This document shows, piece by piece, positions 54,040 through 63,135 of a stretch of DNA of 64,000 nucleotides (the first letter of the stretch is position 1; each line of letters begins with the position of its first letter). A model generated the notes under the pieces. That model made no database searches, was not told where the DNA came from, and saw only the letters and a list, made by a program, of their open reading frames with translations. Source of the stretch: Palleronia marisminoris (GTDB lineage Bacteria > Pseudomonadota > Alphaproteobacteria > Rhodobacterales > Rhodobacteraceae); contig NZ_FWFV01000009.1 of assembly GCF_900172315.1 (NCBI RefSeq), forward strand, positions 106,488 to 170,487, in the 5' to 3' direction. The position numbers and the translations under genes were made by a program.

Positions 54040-54232
54040 GGCCCTTGCCGATGTGCCACGGAGCGGGGGCCTGGTCGCGCATCATGGCTTCGGGGCGAGA
54101 ACTGGCGCCGCCCCCGTCATGATCGGCCTCGTCCTTCTTGTCCTCGCCAGCCTTCCCGCGGGAATGCGTAGTGCTGCGCTGAAGGCGATTCCGGCAGGAA
54201 CCCTGGGCGCTCTGCTGCTCAGCGCTGCGTAG
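54040..54232 (+). pseudogene. MOT1-like molybdate/sulfate transporter C-terminal relic
   Basis: The last part of a MOT1/SulP-type permease. A CHG-type motif appears as LPMCHGAG in one frame at about 54045-54070 and continues after a 1-base shift as GGLVAHHGFGARTGAAPVMI, followed by a hydrophobic segment with a late glycine-rich AIPAGTLGALLLSAA to the TAG at 54230. FGARTG after CHGxGGL is the MOT1 hallmark. Only the terminal part is preserved, with a frameshift at the motif. The 3' end overlaps the LysE relic on the other strand. Confidence 0.7.
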
Positions 54233-54641
54233 AGCGAGAAGGCCACCGCGTTGTTGATGGTGAAGACCAACGCGAACCGCAGGACAAAAGCGCTCCGGTC
54301 GAGATCCCTTGCGCCCGTGAACTCCGTGAACATCAGGGAAACGATGAGATAGGCCTTCGGGATCAGCGAAAGCAGGATTACGCCATCCTTGATGTTGGCG
54401 GGCTTCGCTGCTGCATCATCGACCAGAACGCCTGCCCGCGCGAGTTCCAAAGCGAGATTCACGACATAGGCTGCGCCCGCATAGCGGTTGAATAATTGGA
54501 ACAGCCGTGTGGTAGCCGAGATTCGCCGGGACGGTTGCCCTAAACCTGAAGCGTGCAGCATTGGCGGCGAAGAACAGGTTCCCCGGGCGAGTAGGCGAAC
54601 GGAGCGAGGAACAGGATGAGAGCTATCGCGAACTGGGCCAT
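54226..54641 (-). pseudogene. LysE-family exporter relic
   Basis: On the minus strand the frame opens AQFAIALILFLAPFAYSPG (the LysE membrane start and SPG motif), then after a small deletion shifts to LFFAANAARFRFRATVPANL, and after a larger gap of about 40 residues resumes as LFQLFNRYAGAAYVVNLALE, ILLSLIPKAYLIVSLMFTEF and VFTINNAVAFSLYAALSS. This order matches LysE transporters, with frameshifts and an internal deletion. The C-terminal end merges with the MOT1 relic. Not functional. Confidence 0.75.
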
Positions 54642-55024
54642 GTGCCGAAGCTGACCTGACCATGCTCCTCCTTTGATCGCGACCCGGATCCTGCAGATTT
54701 AGAGGGCGTGGCTCAAGGCCCGGATCGATCCTGAACCGAAAGTTGGCAGAACCGTAGGCGTGCATCAGGTGCAGGGCGAAAGAGCCCTGGAGCCCACGGA
54801 CAGCACGAGATCCCCCGTCCTAACCTCTCGGTTAAATACGGCCGTTTTCGGCACGCCGTCGTTGATGTGCATCAACCCGTAGGCGAGACGTGCCAGCCGT
54901 GCCGAGGTCCGCTTCGAGCCCAAATCGGCAGCTTCGATGCAGGCTTAACTCGCATCCGCGAAACAAAGCGACGCGTCGCCGATGCCTTGGGCTGCCAGCT
55001 CCGATTCATCAAGGACAGAAGCGG
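54642..55024. other. Gene-free region between LysE relic and chrA
   Basis: About 380 bases without a credible gene. A short open stretch in plus frame (near 54940-55020, RIRETKRRVADALGCQL) looks protein-like but has no start, and motif copy A of a three-copy repeat lies at 54840-54857. Otherwise nothing was recognised. Confidence 0.5.
54840..54857 (+). repeat. Dispersed 18-bp motif, copy A
   Basis: GGCCGTTTTCGGCACGCC. Similar copies occur at 61250-61267 and 63569-63586, all in the decayed right part of the window at module borders. Flanks share a TAAxTA- or TAAC-like stretch just before the motif. Confidence 0.5.
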
Positions 55025-56392
55025 CTATGCGACACCCGCGAACTTCAATAGGAACCCCGCGGCGGCGCATCCCACTAGAACGGTTATCGGTCCGAACCCG
55101 AAGCGGAACACCGCGACCACCGCCGCCAGCACCAGAACCAGTGCCGCTAGTTCCATCGACGCCAGCACAGGCACATCGATATGGAGGCCCTTGGTGACAA
55201 CGTTTCTGACTTCGTCGAAGATCACATGCATCCCGAACCAGACAGCCAGGTTCAGGATCACGCCCACCACCGCGGCGGTGATGGCGGTTAGCGCGGCCGT
55301 CAGCATCTTGTTGTCGCGAAGGCGCTCGATGAACGGCGCGCCGAGGAAGATCCACAGAAAGCACGGCGTGAAAGTGACCCATGTGGTCAGCAGACCGCCC
55401 AGAGTTCCGGCCAGAAGCGGCGAGAGACTGCCCGCATCGCGGAAAGCGCCCATGTAGCCGACAAATTGCGTAACCATGATCAGCGGGCCAGGTGTCGTTT
55501 CGGCCATGCCCAACCCGTCGAGCATCTCGCCGGGTGCGAGCCAGCCGAAATTCTGCACCGCTTCCTGCGCGACATAGGCCAGCACCGCATAGGCACCGCC
55601 GAAGGTCACGACCGCCATGACGCTGAAAAAGCCAGCGATCTGCGCGAAGACGTTAGCCGGGCCCAAGACCACAAACAGAAGCGCCACCGGAGCCAGCCAG
55701 AGCACGAGGAACACCGCGGAGATGCGGAACGCCCAGGCCCTGTTGACGCGCGTATGCTCGGGCGATTCTTCACCGAGTAGCGTCTCCGCATCCGCGACCT
55801 GCACCTTGCCCACCTTGCCGTGTCCGCCGCCGCCTCGAAAGGCGGGCAGGCCGGCGCGGGCGCCGAAGAAGCCGATCAGCCCGGCGACGAGGATGATCAG
55901 CGGAAACGGCACAGCGAAACCGAAGATCGCAACGAAGGACGCCGCGGCGATGGTGAGCATCGCGCTGTTTCTAAGGGCGCGCGAGCCGATGCGGATGACG
56001 GCTTGCACCACGATCGCCAGCACCGCCGCCTTGAGGCCGAAGAACAGCGCCTCGACCGATCCGACATTACCATAGAGCGCATAAATCCAGCTGAGCGCCA
56101 TGATCGCCATGACGCCCGGTAGAACGAACAGCACTCCGGCGATGATCCCGCCCAGGGTGCGGTGCATCAACCAGCCGATATAGACCGCGAGTTGCATCGC
56201 TTCGGGTCCGGGCAGGAGCATGCAGTAGTTCAGCGCGTGCAGGAACCGCTTCTCGCCCAGCCAGCGCTGTTCCTCGACCAGAATGCGGTGCATGAGCGCG
56301 ATCTGCCCGGCGGGTCCGCCGAAGCTCAACAGGCCGATTTGTGCCCAGATGCGCGCGGCCTCGGCCAAGGTGGGATAATGGCGATCCTGCAT
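55025..56392 (-). CDS. chrA: Chromate transporter ChrA (long form)
   Basis: A 455-residue CHR-family chromate efflux protein with two homologous halves and about ten spans. The first half has WAQIGLLSFGGPAGQIALMHRILVEEQRWL and NYCMLLPGPEAMQLAVYIGWLMH; the second has FGGAYAVLAYVAQEAVQNFGWLAPGEMLDGLGMAETTPGPLIMVTQFVGY, both carrying the FGG and PGP motifs of the family. It exports chromate and lowers its toxicity. Its ATG overlaps the chrB stop by one base (TGATG). It is convergent to no gene; the region right of it is gene-free. Confidence 0.94.
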   Translation of the reverse strand: MQDRHYPTLAEAARIWAQIGLLSFGGPAGQIALMHRILVEEQRWLGEKRFLHALNYCMLLPGPEAMQLAVYIGWLMHRTLGGIIAGVLFVLPGVMAIMALSWIYALYGNVGSVEALFFGLKAAVLAIVVQAVIRIGSRALRNSAMLTIAAASFVAIFGFAVPFPLIILVAGLIGFFGARAGLPAFRGGGGHGKVGKVQVADAETLLGEESPEHTRVNRAWAFRISAVFLVLWLAPVALLFVVLGPANVFAQIAGFFSVMAVVTFGGAYAVLAYVAQEAVQNFGWLAPGEMLDGLGMAETTPGPLIMVTQFVGYMGAFRDAGSLSPLLAGTLGGLLTTWVTFTPCFLWIFLGAPFIERLRDNKMLTAALTAITAAVVGVILNLAVWFGMHVIFDEVRNVVTKGLHIDVPVLASMELAALVLVLAAVVAVFRFGFGPITVLVGCAAAGFLLKFAGVA

Positions 56393-57213
56393 CAGTCTGC
56401 CGTAGGCTTGTTCATGGGCCAGTTATGGGTCTCGTCAGTCGCGTCGCGCGCCCAGCGATAGAAGGCGTCGTAGAGCAACATACCGGCTTCGAGCTGCTCA
56501 AGATCGTCGGAATACATCCGCGACAGGCCGAGCGACGCCGCAAGCAATCCCGCGGCCTCCGGGGCGAGATCAAGGCGCGCGGTGTCGGCGCCACGCACGA
56601 TGATGGCGAGCCGTTCGAGGGCTGGTAGACTCAATCCAAGTTCCTCAAGCATGACGTCGAAGGTGCAGCGCTCGCCCCGGTGGCTCCAGAAGGCATTCTC
56701 GATGTCGAAGGGAGCAGCGTCGTAGCGCTCGGCTACCCCCGTCACCTCGGCTGGTGCCACGAACAAGACGATCGCACGAGGATCGAGGAAACGCCGGATC
56801 AACCAAGGGCACGCGATGCGGTCGATCTTTGGGCGGGAACGCGTCACCCAAACCGTGCGACCCTGCGCATCGCGCGCTGGAAGCTTCGCCGGATCAATCA
56901 GCGGCAGCCCGGCAGAGCGCCAGGTTTCGAACCCGCCCTCGAGATACTCCGACGGGCAACCTTCTGCACGCAGCCAGGCGGCCGTGCCCTGACTGCGCCG
57001 GTGGCCGGCCTGACAGATGGCGATCGACAGCTGGCCGGTGAGTTGTGGCGCGAGGGAGCCGAGCGCGCGGTCGTCGATCCGGTTGGCGCCAGGGAGCAAC
57101 CGTGGATCATCGGCGAAATCTTCCTCTGATCGCACGTCGAGCAGGAGCGGTGCGCGGGGGGTTCCGATGATACGGATGAGCTTGTCGGATGAAATGGCAT
57201 TGGGCGCAGGCAT
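56392..57213 (-). CDS. chrB: Chromate resistance protein ChrB with rhodanese domain
   Basis: A 273-residue two-domain protein. Residues about 10-100 form a rhodanese-like domain (LIRIIGTPRAPLLLDVRSEEDF, with Cys in AICQAGHRRSQGTAAWL). Residues from about 120 form the chromate-resistance (ChrB C-terminal) domain with VWVTRSRPKIDRIACPWLIRRFLDPRAIVLFV and NAFWSHRGERCTFDVML. It is thought to regulate or assist ChrA. The start ATG 57213 is chosen; in-frame extension to 57669 carries no family sequence. It is followed by chrA through a TGATG overlap. Confidence 0.9.
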   Translation of the reverse strand: MPAPNAISSDKLIRIIGTPRAPLLLDVRSEEDFADDPRLLPGANRIDDRALGSLAPQLTGQLSIAICQAGHRRSQGTAAWLRAEGCPSEYLEGGFETWRSAGLPLIDPAKLPARDAQGRTVWVTRSRPKIDRIACPWLIRRFLDPRAIVLFVAPAEVTGVAERYDAAPFDIENAFWSHRGERCTFDVMLEELGLSLPALERLAIIVRGADTARLDLAPEAAGLLAASLGLSRMYSDDLEQLEAGMLLYDAFYRWARDATDETHNWPMNKPTAD

Positions 57214-57472
57214 GTGCGTTCCTCCGTCTGGCGGGTGTTGTGGAACGCGATCTTCGGCTGACGCCTCGTGGGGCGGTCGCCGGCCCCATGATCCGAGTTT
57301 CGGCCGACGGAGCAATCCTGTCAAGCAAGCATCTCCGGTCACAGCCGCCGCTTGGAGGCCGTTCGGCATTCGCTCGCCTGGCACCGGGTCTGAACGGCCG
57401 ACGGGCGCGGCCGGTATGGAGAACCCGAGGCTTTGGCCGCCATTGTTCCGGCTCGCCGTCGTCCTTACGCGC

Positions 57473-57500
57473 GCAGAAGGCAGAAGGCAGAAGGCAGAAG
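57473..57500 (+). repeat. Four tandem copies of GCAGAAG
   Basis: Four exact 7-bp units in a row, located in a gene-free region. Such repeats can vary in copy number by slippage. Confidence 0.8.
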
Positions 57501-57736
57501 GCTCGATTGATTGGAGCATTGTCGCTCTGCCGCCCTGCGATGCGGCGAAGAGGAAGCGCGTGATGCAGAGAAGTCGCAAGCCAAGACTGCGCCACCGCAG
57601 CGAACGGCAGGAAGGTCCCGCGGTCCGGCCGCTCGTGCACCGCGCGGCGGGCGGCCGCTTCGAGCTCATTTCAACCGCAACGCAGAACGAGCCGATCGCG
57701 GGTGCAGCATATGCGCCTACTCGCTGGGAAATTGGC

Positions 57737-57764
57737 TTGCCTTACGCTGTATTTCGTTTATTCT
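57737..57764 (+). promoter_or_regulatory. Promoter of the ars unit, probably leaderless
   Basis: TTGCCT (57737-57742), 16 bases, TATTCT (57759-57764), then the ATG at 57771 about 7 bases on. Transcription would start at or next to the ATG, and no ribosome-binding sequence is seen. The dyad ATTC-N10-GAAT at 57760-57777 overlaps both and could be the ArsR site. Confidence 0.6.
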
Positions 57765-57770
57765 AAAAAT

Positions 57771-58616
57771 ATGGAATCACCTGTTATCTCCCGCCTCGCT
57801 GCCCTCGGCCACCCGCAGCGGCTCGCCATCTTCCGCCTGCTCATGCGGCGCTATCCCGATCGCGTGTCGGCGGGCGAGATCGCGCAGGCCCTCGATCTCA
57901 AGGCCTCGACCCTCTCCTCCTACCTCTCAGGCCTTATGCAGGCCGGTCTGATCGACCAGGAGCGCGAGGGCACGTGGCTTCGCTACTCCATCGCGATGAC
58001 CGAGGTGCGACGCACCTTCGATTACCTGCTCCTCGACTGCTGCCGCGGTCGGCCGGAGTTCTGTTCGCCCGTGTCGCTGCCACAGATCACAGGAACACCG
58101 CCAATGTCCGACAGGAGATACAAGGTGCTCTTCATCTGCACCGGCAATTCCGCCCGCTCGATCTTTGCCGAGTCCATCCTCCGCGAGGAGGCCGGCGACC
58201 GCTTCGAGGCCTACTCCGCCGGCACGAAACCCCGGTCCGAGCTGAACCCCTTCGCGCTCGACGTTCTCGATCAGAAGGATCACGACATCTCGGTCCTGCG
58301 GGCCAAGAACGTGTCCGAATTCCAGGGAGAGGACGCGCCGCGGTTCGATTTCGTCTTCACGGTCTGCGATCGGGCCGCGAACGAGGAATGCCCCTCCTGG
58401 CCCGGGCAGCCGATCAGCGCGCATTGGGGCATGCCCGATCCGGTGAAGGAAGATGGCACCGACGCGCAGAAAAGCCTCGCGTTCCAACGGGCCTACGGAG
58501 CGCTCGCCAATCGCATCCGTGCCTTCACGGCTTTGCCGATCTCGTCGCTCGACCGTATCTCGCTGCAACGTGCCGTGGATGATCTCGCGCGGCGAGGCGC
58601 AGGGGAGCCCGCATGA
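57771..58616 (+). CDS. Fused ArsR repressor - ArsC arsenate reductase
   Basis: A 281-residue fusion. Residues about 1-98 are an ArsR winged HTH ([47 protein letters not shown]) ending with three cysteines C90, C91 and C98, which could bind As(III) as in the Acidithiobacillus-type ArsR. From about residue 113 follows a low-molecular-weight-phosphatase-fold ArsC: CTGNSARS (C123, CX5R) and the later [10 protein letters not shown] with the two redox cysteines of thioredoxin-coupled arsenate reductase. It would both sense arsenite and make it. Overlaps the GAPDH gene by ATGA. The frame is open from 57702, but ATG 57771 fits the HTH start. Confidence 0.9.
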   Translation: MESPVISRLAALGHPQRLAIFRLLMRRYPDRVSAGEIAQALDLKASTLSSYLSGLMQAGLIDQEREGTWLRYSIAMTEVRRTFDYLLLDCCRGRPEFCSPVSLPQITGTPPMSDRRYKVLFICTGNSARSIFAESILREEAGDRFEAYSAGTKPRSELNPFALDVLDQKDHDISVLRAKNVSEFQGEDAPRFDFVFTVCDRAANEECPSWPGQPISAHWGMPDPVKEDGTDAQKSLAFQRAYGALANRIRAFTALPISSLDRISLQRAVDDLARRGAGEPA

Positions 58617-59611
58617 CCGTCTACGCGCTGAACGGGCTCGGCCGGATCGGCAAGCTGGCTCTGAGGCCCCTGCTGGAGCGTGGGGCGGAGATCGCCTGGA
58701 TCAACGACGCCGTGGGCGATGCGGCGATGCACGCGCATCTGCTGGAATTCGACACCGTCCACGGCCGGTGGAACGCGGGGTTCGAGGCGGATGAGGAAAG
58801 CCTCACCATCGACGGCAGACGGCTGCCCTTCATCGGAACGCAGGACATCGCTGCCCTGCCGCTGGACGGCGTGGACGTGGTCATCGACTGCACGGGCGTC
58901 TTCAAGTCCGAGGCAAAGCTCGCGCCCTATTTCGACGCGGGCGTGAAGAAGGTGGTGGTCTCGGCGCCGGTCAAGGACGGTGGGGCGGCGAACATCGTCT
59001 ATGGCGTCAACGATGCCACCTACGACCCGGCGCAGCACCGCATCGTGACGGCGGCCTCATGCACGACGAACTGCCTCGCCCCGGTGGTGAAGGTGATCCA
59101 CGAGGGCGTAGGCATTCGCCACGGCTCGATCACCACGATCCACGACGTGACGAACACGCAAACCATCGTGGACCGTCCGGCCAAGGACCTGCGCCGGGCG
59201 CGCTCGGCGCTCAACTCGCTGATCCCCACGAGTACGGGCAGCGCCACGGCGATCACGCTGATCTATCCCGAACTGACCGGCCGCCTGAACGGCCATGCGG
59301 TGCGCGTGCCGCTGCTGAACGCCTCGCTCACCGATTGCGTGTTCGAGGTCGAGCGCGAGACGACGGTCGAAGAGGTGAACGCCGTGTTCAGGGCTGCCGC
59401 CGAGGGGTCGCTCGCCGGCATCCTCGGCTACGAGGACCGGCCCCTGGTGTCGGCCGATTACGTGAACGACACACGATCCTCCATTGTCGACGCGCCCTCG
59501 ACGATGGTCGTGAACGGCACGCAGGTGAAGATCTACGCATGGTATGACAACGAGATGGGCTATGCGCATCGTCTGGTGGACGTGGCCTTGATGGTCGGGG
59601 CATCGCTGTGA
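58613..59611 (+). CDS. Glyceraldehyde-3-phosphate dehydrogenase of the ArsJ system
   Basis: A 332-residue GAPDH. NAD-binding N-terminus [17 protein letters not shown], the catalytic [17 protein letters not shown] with active Cys, and [28 protein letters not shown] and [13 protein letters not shown] are standard. Its place between arsR-arsC and arsJ identifies it as the special GAPDH that forms 1-arseno-3-phosphoglycerate from arsenate, which ArsJ then exports. Starts in an ATGA overlap with the fusion gene and ends in a GTGA overlap with arsJ. A separate metabolic GAPDH is presumably elsewhere. Confidence 0.93.
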   Translation: MTVYALNGLGRIGKLALRPLLERGAEIAWINDAVGDAAMHAHLLEFDTVHGRWNAGFEADEESLTIDGRRLPFIGTQDIAALPLDGVDVVIDCTGVFKSEAKLAPYFDAGVKKVVVSAPVKDGGAANIVYGVNDATYDPAQHRIVTAASCTTNCLAPVVKVIHEGVGIRHGSITTIHDVTNTQTIVDRPAKDLRRARSALNSLIPTSTGSATAITLIYPELTGRLNGHAVRVPLLNASLTDCVFEVERETTVEEVNAVFRAAAEGSLAGILGYEDRPLVSADYVNDTRSSIVDAPSTMVVNGTQVKIYAWYDNEMGYAHRLVDVALMVGASL

Positions 59612-60879
59612 GCCGAGACCGGCCGGAGGGGCTGTCGGCCTACATCGCCGTCACGGCGTCCTACTGGGCCTTCATGCTCACCGATGGCGCGCTTCGGATG
59701 CTGGTGCTGCTGCACTTCCACACGCTCGGCTTCTCGCCGGTGCAGCTTGCCTACCTCTTCGTGCTCTACGAGATCGCGGGGATGGTGACGAACCTTGGCG
59801 CGGGCTGGATCGCGGCGCGGTTCGGGCTGACCTCCACGCTCTATGCCGGCCTCGGGCTTCAGGTCGCCGCACTTCTCGCGCTGGCGCAGCTTGATCCCGA
59901 CTGGGCGATCGGGCTGTCGGTCGCCTTTGTCATGGTCGTGCAGGGGGCGTCGGGCGTGGCCAAGGACCTCGCCAAGATGTCCTCCAAATCGGCGGTCAAG
60001 ATCCTCGCGCCGACCGAAGCCGGCGGGCTGTTCCGCTGGGTCGCGATCCTGACGGGATCGAAGAACGCGGTGAAGGGCTTCGGCTTCCTCCTGGGCGCGG
60101 GCCTCCTTGCCACGGTCGGTTTCGTGTGGGCGGTTCTGGCGATGGCGGCGGTGCTGGCCGTCATCCTCGTCGTCGTGCTGATCGCCATGCCGCCGGGACT
60201 GCCGAAGGGCCGCAAGGGCGCCAAGTTCTCCGAGGTCTTCTCGAAGTCCGCCAACGTGAACTGGTTGTCGGCGGCGCGCGTGTTCTTGTTCGGCGCGCGG
60301 GACGTGTGGTTCGTCGTCGGCATCCCGATCTACTTCTACGCGGTTCTGTCGGACGGAACCGAAGAGAGCAACCGCGCCGCCTTCTTCATGATCGGCACGT
60401 TCATGGCGCTGTGGATCATCCTCTACGGCATCGTGCAGGCGGCGGCTCCGAGGCTCCTGCGTGCGGCAAGAAGACCCGAGGGCGAGCTGGTCGATACCGC
60501 ACGCGGCTGGGCCTGGGCGCTCGCGGCGATCCCTGCGGCCCTGACTGCAGCGGCGCTCGTCTCGGCCGAGCCGCAGCCTTGGCTGACGGCCACGCTGGTC
60601 GCAGGCCTCCTGATCTTCGGCGCCGTTTTTGCTGTGAACTCCGCTCTGCATTCCTACCTCATCCTTGCCTTTACCAAGGCCGAGCGGGTGACGATGGATG
60701 TCGGCTTCTACTACATGGCCAACGCCGGTGGGCGCCTTCTGGGCACCGTCCTGTCGGGGTTCACCTACCAGATGGGCGGCCTCCCCGTGATGCTGGCCAC
60801 GGCAACGGTTATGGTCATGTTCTCGGCACTGGCGTCCAGCCGCCTCAGCCCCGAGCATCCGCAGGTCACGCCGGCATGA
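59608..60879 (+). CDS. arsJ: Organoarsenical efflux MFS transporter ArsJ
   Basis: A 423-residue major-facilitator protein with about 11-12 spans. ArsJ-type sequence is visible as [37 protein letters not shown], then [44 protein letters not shown] and [26 protein letters not shown]. It exports 1-arseno-3-phosphoglycerate made by the neighbouring GAPDH; the unstable product then releases arsenate outside. It begins with GTG at 59608 (GTGA overlap) and ends in an ATGA overlap with a small gene. Confident by context and motifs. Confidence 0.94.
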   Translation: MSRDRPEGLSAYIAVTASYWAFMLTDGALRMLVLLHFHTLGFSPVQLAYLFVLYEIAGMVTNLGAGWIAARFGLTSTLYAGLGLQVAALLALAQLDPDWAIGLSVAFVMVVQGASGVAKDLAKMSSKSAVKILAPTEAGGLFRWVAILTGSKNAVKGFGFLLGAGLLATVGFVWAVLAMAAVLAVILVVVLIAMPPGLPKGRKGAKFSEVFSKSANVNWLSAARVFLFGARDVWFVVGIPIYFYAVLSDGTEESNRAAFFMIGTFMALWIILYGIVQAAAPRLLRAARRPEGELVDTARGWAWALAAIPAALTAAALVSAEPQPWLTATLVAGLLIFGAVFAVNSALHSYLILAFTKAERVTMDVGFYYMANAGGRLLGTVLSGFTYQMGGLPVMLATATVMVMFSALASSRLSPEHPQVTPA

Positions 60880-61073
60880 GCGTAGCCGGTCCGAAGAGGG
60901 TTCCCAAGGTTGCGCTGGCCGTTCTCGAAGGCGTCGCAGTCGGCACCATGGCGACCGGGCTGGTTGAGGCCGTCACGGCAGCGGGTCGCAAGCGCCAACC
61001 TCGTCGTCGCCATCCTGATCTGCCGCTGATCGATCGGTTGACGGTGGGAGCCGATCCGACCTCGGTGACGTGA
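60876..61073 (+). CDS. Small hypothetical protein after arsJ
   Basis: A possible 65-residue protein: a short hydrophobic helix-like part (KVALAVLEGVAVGTMATGLVEAV) followed by a basic stretch (AAGRKRQPRRRHP). Its ATG overlaps the arsJ stop by 4 bases, which supports translation, but no family is recognised and it stops at the edge of a decayed region. It could be a membrane-associated small protein or chance. Confidence 0.4.
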   Translation: MSVAGPKRVPKVALAVLEGVAVGTMATGLVEAVTAAGRKRQPRRRHPDLPLIDRLTVGADPTSVT

Positions 61074-61416
61074 TGAAACAGATGAAGGATCGCCATCATT
61101 TGCCAGAACTTCCGGAGGAATCACGATCGAGCGATTGCAGCGAAGGGAAGCCTGGTCTGCTCAGCAGACGTCCATCCCCTCAGCCTGCGCCATCCGTCCG
61201 AACTGACTGCACTCGCGCGGCAGTTGTGGAGCAACGGGTGGTCGATAACGGCCGTATTCGGCGCGCCCACGTGATGACCGGCAACCTTGCGAGATGCGCC
61301 CCGAACGTGCAGCAGGTCCGCTGCGAGTTCACAGCAGCAGCCCACACGGGTCGGAACTGGTGTTTCTGGCAGTGTTTCCATCACGCCAGCTAGCTGATCC
61401 ATCATGGAGGTTTCCG
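61074..61416. other. Gene-free region after the ars unit
   Basis: About 340 bases. Motif copy B lies at 61250-61267. No credible gene was seen; weak frames in this stretch look random. Confidence 0.5.
61250..61267 (+). repeat. Dispersed 18-bp motif, copy B
   Basis: GGCCGTATTCGGCGCGCC, preceded by CGATAAC. 16 of 18 bases equal copy A. Confidence 0.5.
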
Positions 61417-61799
61417 ATGCTGCGTTCCAATCTTTCCTTCCTGTCGTCGTAGTGGCGGCGGCCGCGTCTGCTGCGGCAGCTCAAGACACTTCTCCGACCT
61501 TGAGCGTCGAGGAGAGCGCGGACTTTGACCAATATATCGTCGGCCCCGACGGCGAGCCCGTCTACATGTTCACCACCGACATCCAAGGCGACGGTGGTGA
61601 GCCGGCTATCTCGTGCACATCCGTGGACTGCCTCAACGCTTGGCCGCTCGTAACGGCCGACGGCGAGCTAACCGCGAGGCCCGAGCTCGAAGAGTCTCTT
61701 GCTGGCACGTTCAGCTATAAGGATCAGACGGTGGTCACCTACAATGGCTGGATCATTTCGGCGCGCACCGCCGTAACCTTCACTCGCCGCATCGGATGA
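61417..61799 (+). pseudogene. Decayed secreted-repeat (Lipoprotein_15-type) protein gene
   Basis: A GGAGG ribosome-binding site precedes ATG 61417, which opens with LRSNLSFLSS and then a stop. The rest continues in another frame, giving a hydrophobic AAAASAAAAQ signal-like stretch, then DFDQYIVGPDGEPVYMFTTD, SVDCLNAWPL and VVTYNGW. These segments match the short secreted repeat family (YX4D-type, PF03640-like). The C-terminal part (ISARTAVTFTRRIG) departs from the family, so a second frameshift is likely. Probably inactive; an intact frame of 131 residues starts at 61404 but lacks a ribosome-binding site. Confidence 0.65.
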
Positions 61800-61818
61800 A
61801 CCGAAACTTGAAACTACA

Positions 61819-62212
61819 GTGGCTGTAGCGATTATGTCTGTCTCCACTTCAAGGGATTTTCATTCCCGACACCGCCTATCTCAGACGGTTGCAAGCGGCC
61901 TTCCCGGGCGCCGAAAGCCTATGCGACTACAGCACTGGCACGACTTGCCTCGTGATCCTCCCTTCGACTGGCGTGGCGGTGACAATTACATCCAGAAGAC
62001 CTGTATCGCCCAGGACCTCGAAACGTTCGGTGCGCCGGACGAAATCTAACAGCAGCATCGACAGGCGTTGACCCGCCTCCGCGGCTGGCTCTATCGGGGC
62101 GTCATTCGCCACTGGATGAACGAGCGAGTCGAGGCGATCCGATCGGGCCGCCTTGTTCCCTCCGCCGCGGCGACCGCTCATGATCACGAGGAGACGCGCC
62201 ATGCCGCATGAT
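61819..62212 (+). pseudogene. Unidentified decayed gene before the CDF gene
   Basis: Protein-like sequence is spread over two frames: IPDTAYLRRLQAAFPGAESL and CDYSTGTTCLVILP in one, then YIQKTCIAQDLETFGAPDEI in another, an in-frame TAA at 62047, and QQHRQALTRLRGWLYRGVIR, HWMNERVEAIRSGRLVPS to a TGA just inside the CDF gene. It reads as one former gene with at least one frameshift and one nonsense change. Family not recognised; it is adjacent to the metal transporter, so it might once have been part of that module. Confidence 0.4.
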
Positions 62213-63133
62213 CACGGCAACGCCCATATGGACCCGGAATCCGGCGACCGAAGGGTCTCGATCGCGATCTGGGCCAACGCCCTTCTGACGGTCGCGCAGA
62301 TCGTCGGCGGCATCCTTTCGGGCAGCCTCGCCCTCATAGCGGACGCGCTTCACAACTTCTCGGATATGGCGTCGCTCGTGATCGCGTTCGTCGCCCGCAA
62401 GATCGCGCGGCGGCCGGCGGACGAGCGCATGACCTTCGGCTATGGCCGGATCGAGATCGTCGCTGCCCTGATCAACTACACGACGCTGATCCTGGTCGGC
62501 GTCTACCTGATCTATGAAGGCGCGATGCGCTTCATCGAGCCGACGGAAGTTACGGGCTGGATGGTCGTGATCCTGGGCGCGGTGGCGCTGGCGGTGGACA
62601 GCCTGACGGCCTGGCTGACTTGGTCGATGCAGAAAGGGAGTGTGAACATCCGGGCGCTCTTCCTTCACAACCTGTCGGACGCGCTGGCGTCGGTCGCGGT
62701 GATCGTCGGCGGAACGCTCATCATCCTCTACGATGTGACCTGGGTCGACCCGGCGATCACGATCGGCATCGCGCTCTACATCCTTTATCTCGCCCTGACC
62801 GAGATCGGCGGGCCGATCCGCACGCTCATGCTGGGCAGCCCGCCCGACATGGATTGCATGGACGTCATCGACGCGATGCGCCGCATCGAGGGCGTGGCGG
62901 ACGTTCATCATGTGCATGTCTGGCAGATGCAGGAACGCGAGGCGGCGCTCGATTGCCATGTGGTCCTCGACGAAGAGGGCTGGGAGAGGATCGAAGCCAC
63001 CAAGGCGACGCTCAAGAATGAGCTGAAGGACTTCGGGATCACCCATTCCAGCCTCGAGTTCGAGCACATCGATCACGCTCACCAGGAGGCGCAGACCTTC
63101 GGGCACGGCGACACGGAGAAGATCTCGTCGTGA
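62201..63133 (+). CDS. Cation diffusion facilitator (CzcD-like)
   Basis: A 310-residue CDF transporter with six membrane spans and a C-terminal cytoplasmic domain. The Zn-site motifs HNFSDMASL (span 2) and HNLSDALAS (span 5) contain the H-x3-D type ligands, and the N-terminus MPHDHGNAHM is histidine rich. The C-terminal part VHHVHVWQMQEREAALDCHVVL is typical. It expels Zn, Co, Cd or similar ions in exchange for protons. ATG 62201 has GAGGAG upstream. It is followed 2 bases later by a DUF1232 pseudogene. Ion choice is not predictable. Confidence 0.92.
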   Translation: MPHDHGNAHMDPESGDRRVSIAIWANALLTVAQIVGGILSGSLALIADALHNFSDMASLVIAFVARKIARRPADERMTFGYGRIEIVAALINYTTLILVGVYLIYEGAMRFIEPTEVTGWMVVILGAVALAVDSLTAWLTWSMQKGSVNIRALFLHNLSDALASVAVIVGGTLIILYDVTWVDPAITIGIALYILYLALTEIGGPIRTLMLGSPPDMDCMDVIDAMRRIEGVADVHHVHVWQMQEREAALDCHVVLDEEGWERIEATKATLKNELKDFGITHSSLEFEHIDHAHQEAQTFGHGDTEKISS

Positions 63134-63135
63134 AC

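Larger units (their letters stand above)
57214..57770. other. Divergent intergenic region between chrB and arsRC
   Basis: About 560 bases without a supported gene. It contains a heptamer tandem repeat at 57473-57500 and, at the right end, the promoter of the ars unit. Several weak open frames show no recognised family and are treated as noise. It should hold the chrB promoter as well. Confidence 0.5.

Noticed and set aside
56392..57669. N-terminal extension of ChrB to 57669
   Set aside because: The extra residues have no family likeness, and the rhodanese domain starts normally from ATG 57213.
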